Translations under genes and position numbers: made by a program
The notes under the pieces: model-generated
Databases searched by the model: none
Told to the model about the DNA's origin: nothing
What the model saw: the letters and a program-made list of their open reading frames with translations, nothing else
NCBI RefSeq assembly: GCF_000315625.1
Contig: NW_005434520.1
Span: 63,330 to 127,329 of the forward strand
DNA from: Guillardia theta CCMP2712
Taxonomy: Eukaryota > Cryptophyceae > Pyrenomonadales > Geminigeraceae
Length of the DNA: 64,000 nucleotides
Reading direction: 5' to 3'
In this document: one piece after another, positions 63,994 through 64,000 of the stretch
Numbering within the stretch: the first letter of the stretch is position 1
Layout of the letters: every line of letters starts with the position of its first letter

Positions 63994-64000
63994 ACCGGTC

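Overview
The window looks like nuclear DNA of a unicellular alga with a complex (secondary) plastid. The evidence is as follows. Genes are dense in short GT-AG introns, mostly 42-56 nt. Two proteins start with an ER-type signal peptide, and in the TerC protein a Ser/Thr/Arg-rich, transit-like stretch with a Phe near the cleavage point follows it. The TerC protein itself is a plastid thylakoid family. Mobile elements are eukaryotic (LTR, LINE, MULE, Crypton-like, piggyBac-like). A cryptophyte such as Guillardia theta is my best guess, but this is inference and not shown by the sequence.

Layout. The left 26 kb is mostly host genes. A NASP-like histone chaperone (minus, 0.3-1.9 kb) is followed by a GC-rich repeat island. 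Next comes a giant hybrid histidine kinase (4.6-11.75 kb) with nine PAS domains, a kinase core and five receiver-like modules; I could place an 11-exon frame-consistent model of 2,182 codons. Then come a Sel1-repeat protein (minus, 12.5-15 kb) whose introns are full of microsatellites, a ZNF511-like zinc-finger protein (minus, 15.8-16.6 kb), a second GC-rich island, a plastid-type TerC protein fused to two EF-hands (18.8-21.3 kb), and a multi-exon PPR protein (21.8-25.6 kb).

From about 26 kb rightwards the window is repeat and mobile DNA: a 330-370 bp inverted duplication around 27-28.3 kb, an intronless Crinkler/RHS-like P-loop protein with a nuclease-like C-terminus (29.1-31.1 kb), a piggyBac-like remnant, and a satellite array with two copies of a unit that carries a coiled-coil gene and a fossil RNase H. 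An exactly bounded MULE (35,356-40,590, 9-bp target duplication) encodes a transposase fused to a Ulp1-type protease and sits inside the satellite. Further right are a broken Crypton-like recombinase, a LINE reverse transcriptase and, at 47.3-58.4 kb, a three-level nest: an RLE-type LINE tail is split by a Ty3/Gypsy chromovirus with identical 228-bp LTRs and a 5-bp target duplication, and the gag gene of that element is split by a 5.3-kb DNA transposon with 24-bp inverted ends. That innermost transposon carries an 819-aa protein that could be a DDE transposase of a family I do not recognise, plus a second unknown protein. The last 5 kb is largely non-coding, with a possible GTPase exon at the very end.

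Function. The host genes are unrelated housekeeping or signalling genes on both strands and do not form a pathway. The most unusual host observations are the homogenised PAS array and the TerC-EF-hand fusion; the most unusual mobile observations are the nested unknown transposon, the MULE-Ulp1 fusion and the Crinkler-like gene.
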